A DNA stretch of 64,000 nucleotides, from contig JAKVBG010000004.1 in assembly GCA_022447605.1 (NCBI GenBank), forward strand, positions 124,001-188,000, given 5' to 3'. Numbering within the stretch: the stretch's first letter is position 1; each line of letters begins with the position of its first letter. The notes beneath the pieces are model-generated. The model worked only from the letters and a program-made list of their open reading frames with translations. It did not search any database and was not told the DNA's origin. Positions 62,204-64,000 of the stretch are shown here, piece by piece. The DNA comes from Mariniblastus sp. (GTDB lineage: Bacteria > Planctomycetota > Planctomycetia > Pirellulales > Pirellulaceae). The position numbers were made by a program, and so were the translations under genes.

Positions 62204-63190
62204 GTGATCGAGTTGTGCCACCTGACCCGTCATTTCGGGACGACCTGCGCCGTCGACGACCTGTCATTCGCGGTGCAGGGGGGTGAAGTATTTGGTTTCA
62301 TTGGCCCCAATGGCGCCGGCAAGACGACTTCGATGCGGATCCTGGCCACACTTGATGTGCCGACCCGAGGGACAGCCCGGGTCGACGGTTTCTCGGTCGT
62401 CGAAGACCCGGACCGGGTCCGCCGACGGCTCGGTTTCATGCCTGACAATTACGGGACCTATGACCGGGTCAACTGTGAAGAGTACCTCGACTTTTTTGCG
62501 CGGGCCTATGGCTTGAGAGGGAATGAACGTCGGGCCGCCCTGCGACGGACGATGGGGTTCACCCAGCTGGACCGTCTGGCCCAGAAACCGATCTCCGGTC
62601 TTTCCAAAGGGATGAGACAACGACTCTGCCTGGGACGGGCCTTGATCCATGACCCGAGCGTGCTGATCCTGGACGAACCGGCCGCCGGGCTCGATCCCCG
62701 CGCACGAATTGAACTGCGGGAGATGATCGGCGAATTGGCCAGCCAGGGAAAGTCACTGCTGGTCAGTAGTCATATCCTGACCGAACTGGCCGAAATCTGT
62801 GACCGGGTTGCCATCATTGAGCAGGGACGGCTGTTGGCAGTCGGCAGCGTGGACGAGATCCTCAAAGGTTCAGCCGGCACGAGCGATCAAAGCTCTTCGA
62901 CCAACACCGTCCGATTGCAGATGACCATCCTCGGCGATCTGGCCGTAGCGCGACGCTGGCTGGCCCAGAAAAAACAGATCGACTTGTCAGAAGAAAGTGC
63001 CGTGGCCGCGGGCAAAGAGACCGGCAAACCGGACAACTTGCTGCAGTTCGAGTTCCCTGATGACGAAATGGCCCAAAGCGAGCTGCTGGCCGAGATGATC
63101 CGCGCTGGCATTCGCGTCTCCAGTTTTGCTTGTCAACAGCGGTCCCTGGAAGACGTGTTCCTGTCGGTCACCAAGGGGGATGTCCAGTGA
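62204..63190 (+). CDS. ABC transporter ATP-binding protein
   Basis: A 328-residue ATPase of an ABC-2/gliding-type system. Walker A is GPNGAGKTT (near 36), signature LSKGMRQRL, Walker B LILDEPAAGLDPRAR, and the H-loop SSHILTELAEI. The ~90-residue C-terminal extension resembles GldA/NatA-type ATPases (SFACQQRSLEDVFLSVTKG). The ATPase motifs start directly after GTG 62204, which I choose; an ATG at 62126 would add 26 residues that overlap the previous gene and look unlike protein. Its stop overlaps the next gene's start by four bases (GTGA). Confidence 0.94.
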   Translation: MIELCHLTRHFGTTCAVDDLSFAVQGGEVFGFIGPNGAGKTTSMRILATLDVPTRGTARVDGFSVVEDPDRVRRRLGFMPDNYGTYDRVNCEEYLDFFARAYGLRGNERRAALRRTMGFTQLDRLAQKPISGLSKGMRQRLCLGRALIHDPSVLILDEPAAGLDPRARIELREMIGELASQGKSLLVSSHILTELAEICDRVAIIEQGRLLAVGSVDEILKGSAGTSDQSSSTNTVRLQMTILGDLAVARRWLAQKKQIDLSEESAVAAGKETGKPDNLLQFEFPDDEMAQSELLAEMIRAGIRVSSFACQQRSLEDVFLSVTKGDVQ

Positions 63191-64000
63191 GTGAAACGGC
63201 AGGAATCAAATCGAATCTCGAACCGGCCGACGGCCCGCAGGGTCCAGCCGAGATCGACCTCCGGATCGCCACGGACAAAACGGCTTGGCTGGACCGGTTC
63301 GGTGACCGGGCCAGCGAGTGGCTCAGCCCGATCGTGGTCAAGGAGCTCCGCCAGACGCTTAAGAGCTATCAGTTTGTCTGGACCTTCTTCCTGTTACTGG
63401 CCGCCGTGCTGCTCTGGACCCTGATCGGCTGGACCGCCAACCAACCGGTCGATTATTACACCGAAGTCGGACCCGCCTTGCTGATCGGTTATTTCTGGAT
63501 TCTCGGTTTCCCTTTGGGGATCGTGATCCCCTTCGCCGCCTACCGGTCGCTGGCCAGGGAATTTGACGATGGCACGATCCAGCTGATCTCCATTTCGACG
63601 ATGCGTTCCTGGCAAATCGTACTCGGGAAACTGGTCAGTAGCGCGGTACAGATACTGATCTACCTGGCGATCCTGGCTCCCTGCATCTCGTTCACCTACC
63701 TGTTGCGCGGTATCAGTGTGGCGCAGATCACCAGTGGGCTGGCCGTTTGTACCGTGGGTTCCTTTCTACTCGCCTCACTCGGCCTGTTCCTGGCCGCCGT
63801 TGCCCGCTCACGTTTCTTTTCGATTGGAATCTCGATCCTGCTGGTGATCGGTCTGACAGCCGTGTATTTCATCTGGTGTGGGTCGGCCGTCGGTATTTCT
63901 TACTGGCCCAGTTTTTCCGGAAACGACCTGGCCTGGCAGATACTGTTGTTCGGCTGGTCTGGTATGGCCGTAACGACCAGCCTGTTACTGCTGGCCGCCA
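63187..64000 (+). CDS. ABC transporter permease, 3' end missing at window edge
   Basis: The open frame from GTG 63187 runs past the window end (at least 271 residues). After a soluble N-terminal segment it shows WLSPIVVKELRQTLKSYQFV, a typical cytoplasmic elbow helix of ABC-2 permeases, then several membrane helices (FVWTFFLLLAAVLLWTLIGW, ALLIGYFWILGFPLGIVIP, VQILIYLAILAPCISFTYLL, ASLGLFLAAVAR and beyond). It is translationally coupled to the ATPase gene by a GTGA overlap. Together with the upstream genes it forms a multi-gene export or gliding-type transporter; the cargo is unknown. Confidence 0.88.
   Translation, partial: MSETAGIKSNLEPADGPQGPAEIDLRIATDKTAWLDRFGDRASEWLSPIVVKELRQTLKSYQFVWTFFLLLAAVLLWTLIGWTANQPVDYYTEVGPALLIGYFWILGFPLGIVIPFAAYRSLAREFDDGTIQLISISTMRSWQIVLGKLVSSAVQILIYLAILAPCISFTYLLRGISVAQITSGLAVCTVGSFLLASLGLFLAAVARSRFFSIGISILLVIGLTAVYFIWCGSAVGISYWPSFSGNDLAWQILLFGWSGMAVTTSLLLLAA

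Noticed and set aside
1..64000. tRNA, rRNA, CRISPR arrays, insertion sequences, prophage
   Set aside because: None found by eye: no clover-leaf T-loop with partner arms, no regular spacer-repeat pattern, no transposase or integrase frames.

Overview
The window looks like a chromosome segment from a member of the Planctomycetota, probably Pirellulales-like (family-level placement is inference). It carries the phylum's usual genes: a DUF1501 protein paired with a c-type-haem PSD1 (DUF1549/DUF1553) protein, a secreted sulfatase, a CotH-type protein with an EF-hand, FG-GAP/VCBS repeats, a DUF11-repeat surface protein, a fused amidohydrolase, and a MoxR/DUF58/transglutaminase operon. The DNA is moderately GC-rich. 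Many genes lack an obvious Shine-Dalgarno site. I see no rRNA, tRNA, CRISPR array, phage or insertion sequence.

Layout. 0-18 kb is mostly secreted or envelope proteins: an M28 peptidase, a cold-shock protein divergent from a DEAD-box RNA helicase, an FG-GAP protein interrupted by one in-frame UGA, the CotH protein, the DUF1501/PSD1 pair, a STAS-like protein, an OmpP1/FadL porin, a sulfatase and a DUF502 membrane protein. 18-31 kb is a minus-strand series: RND efflux pump and adaptor, sulfotransferase, M1 peptidase, SASA-type esterase and a three-module amidohydrolase. 31-42 kb holds a cupin, a Lon-type protease, a TadE/TadE/TadG-VWA triad, SurE, a small membrane protein and DnaE.

42-52 kb begins with a coiled-coil protein, the DUF11 protein and a beta-lactamase-fold hydrolase. 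A compact plus-strand housekeeping run follows: tpiA-secG-yicC-gmk-rpoZ-coaC-coaB and a small membrane protein. 52-57.6 kb is an operon of MoxR ATPase, DUF58, TgpA-like transglutaminase and a YchF-like GTPase. 58-59.3 kb is a trio of a coiled-coil membrane protein and two related one-helix membrane proteins. 59.8-64 kb is an ABC transporter operon with a large membrane-bound accessory protein, cut off by the window edge.

The observation I would follow first is the UGA at 5926-5928 in the FG-GAP gene. Reading frame and repeat structure continue across it, a Cys codon follows it, and just downstream the RNA can fold into an extended hairpin with a 5-nt apical loop containing GU, at nearly the same distance as in the E. 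coli fdhF SECIS. It may be a previously undescribed selenoprotein, although a point mutation or sequencing error is not excluded. No selA, selB or selC gene is visible in this window.
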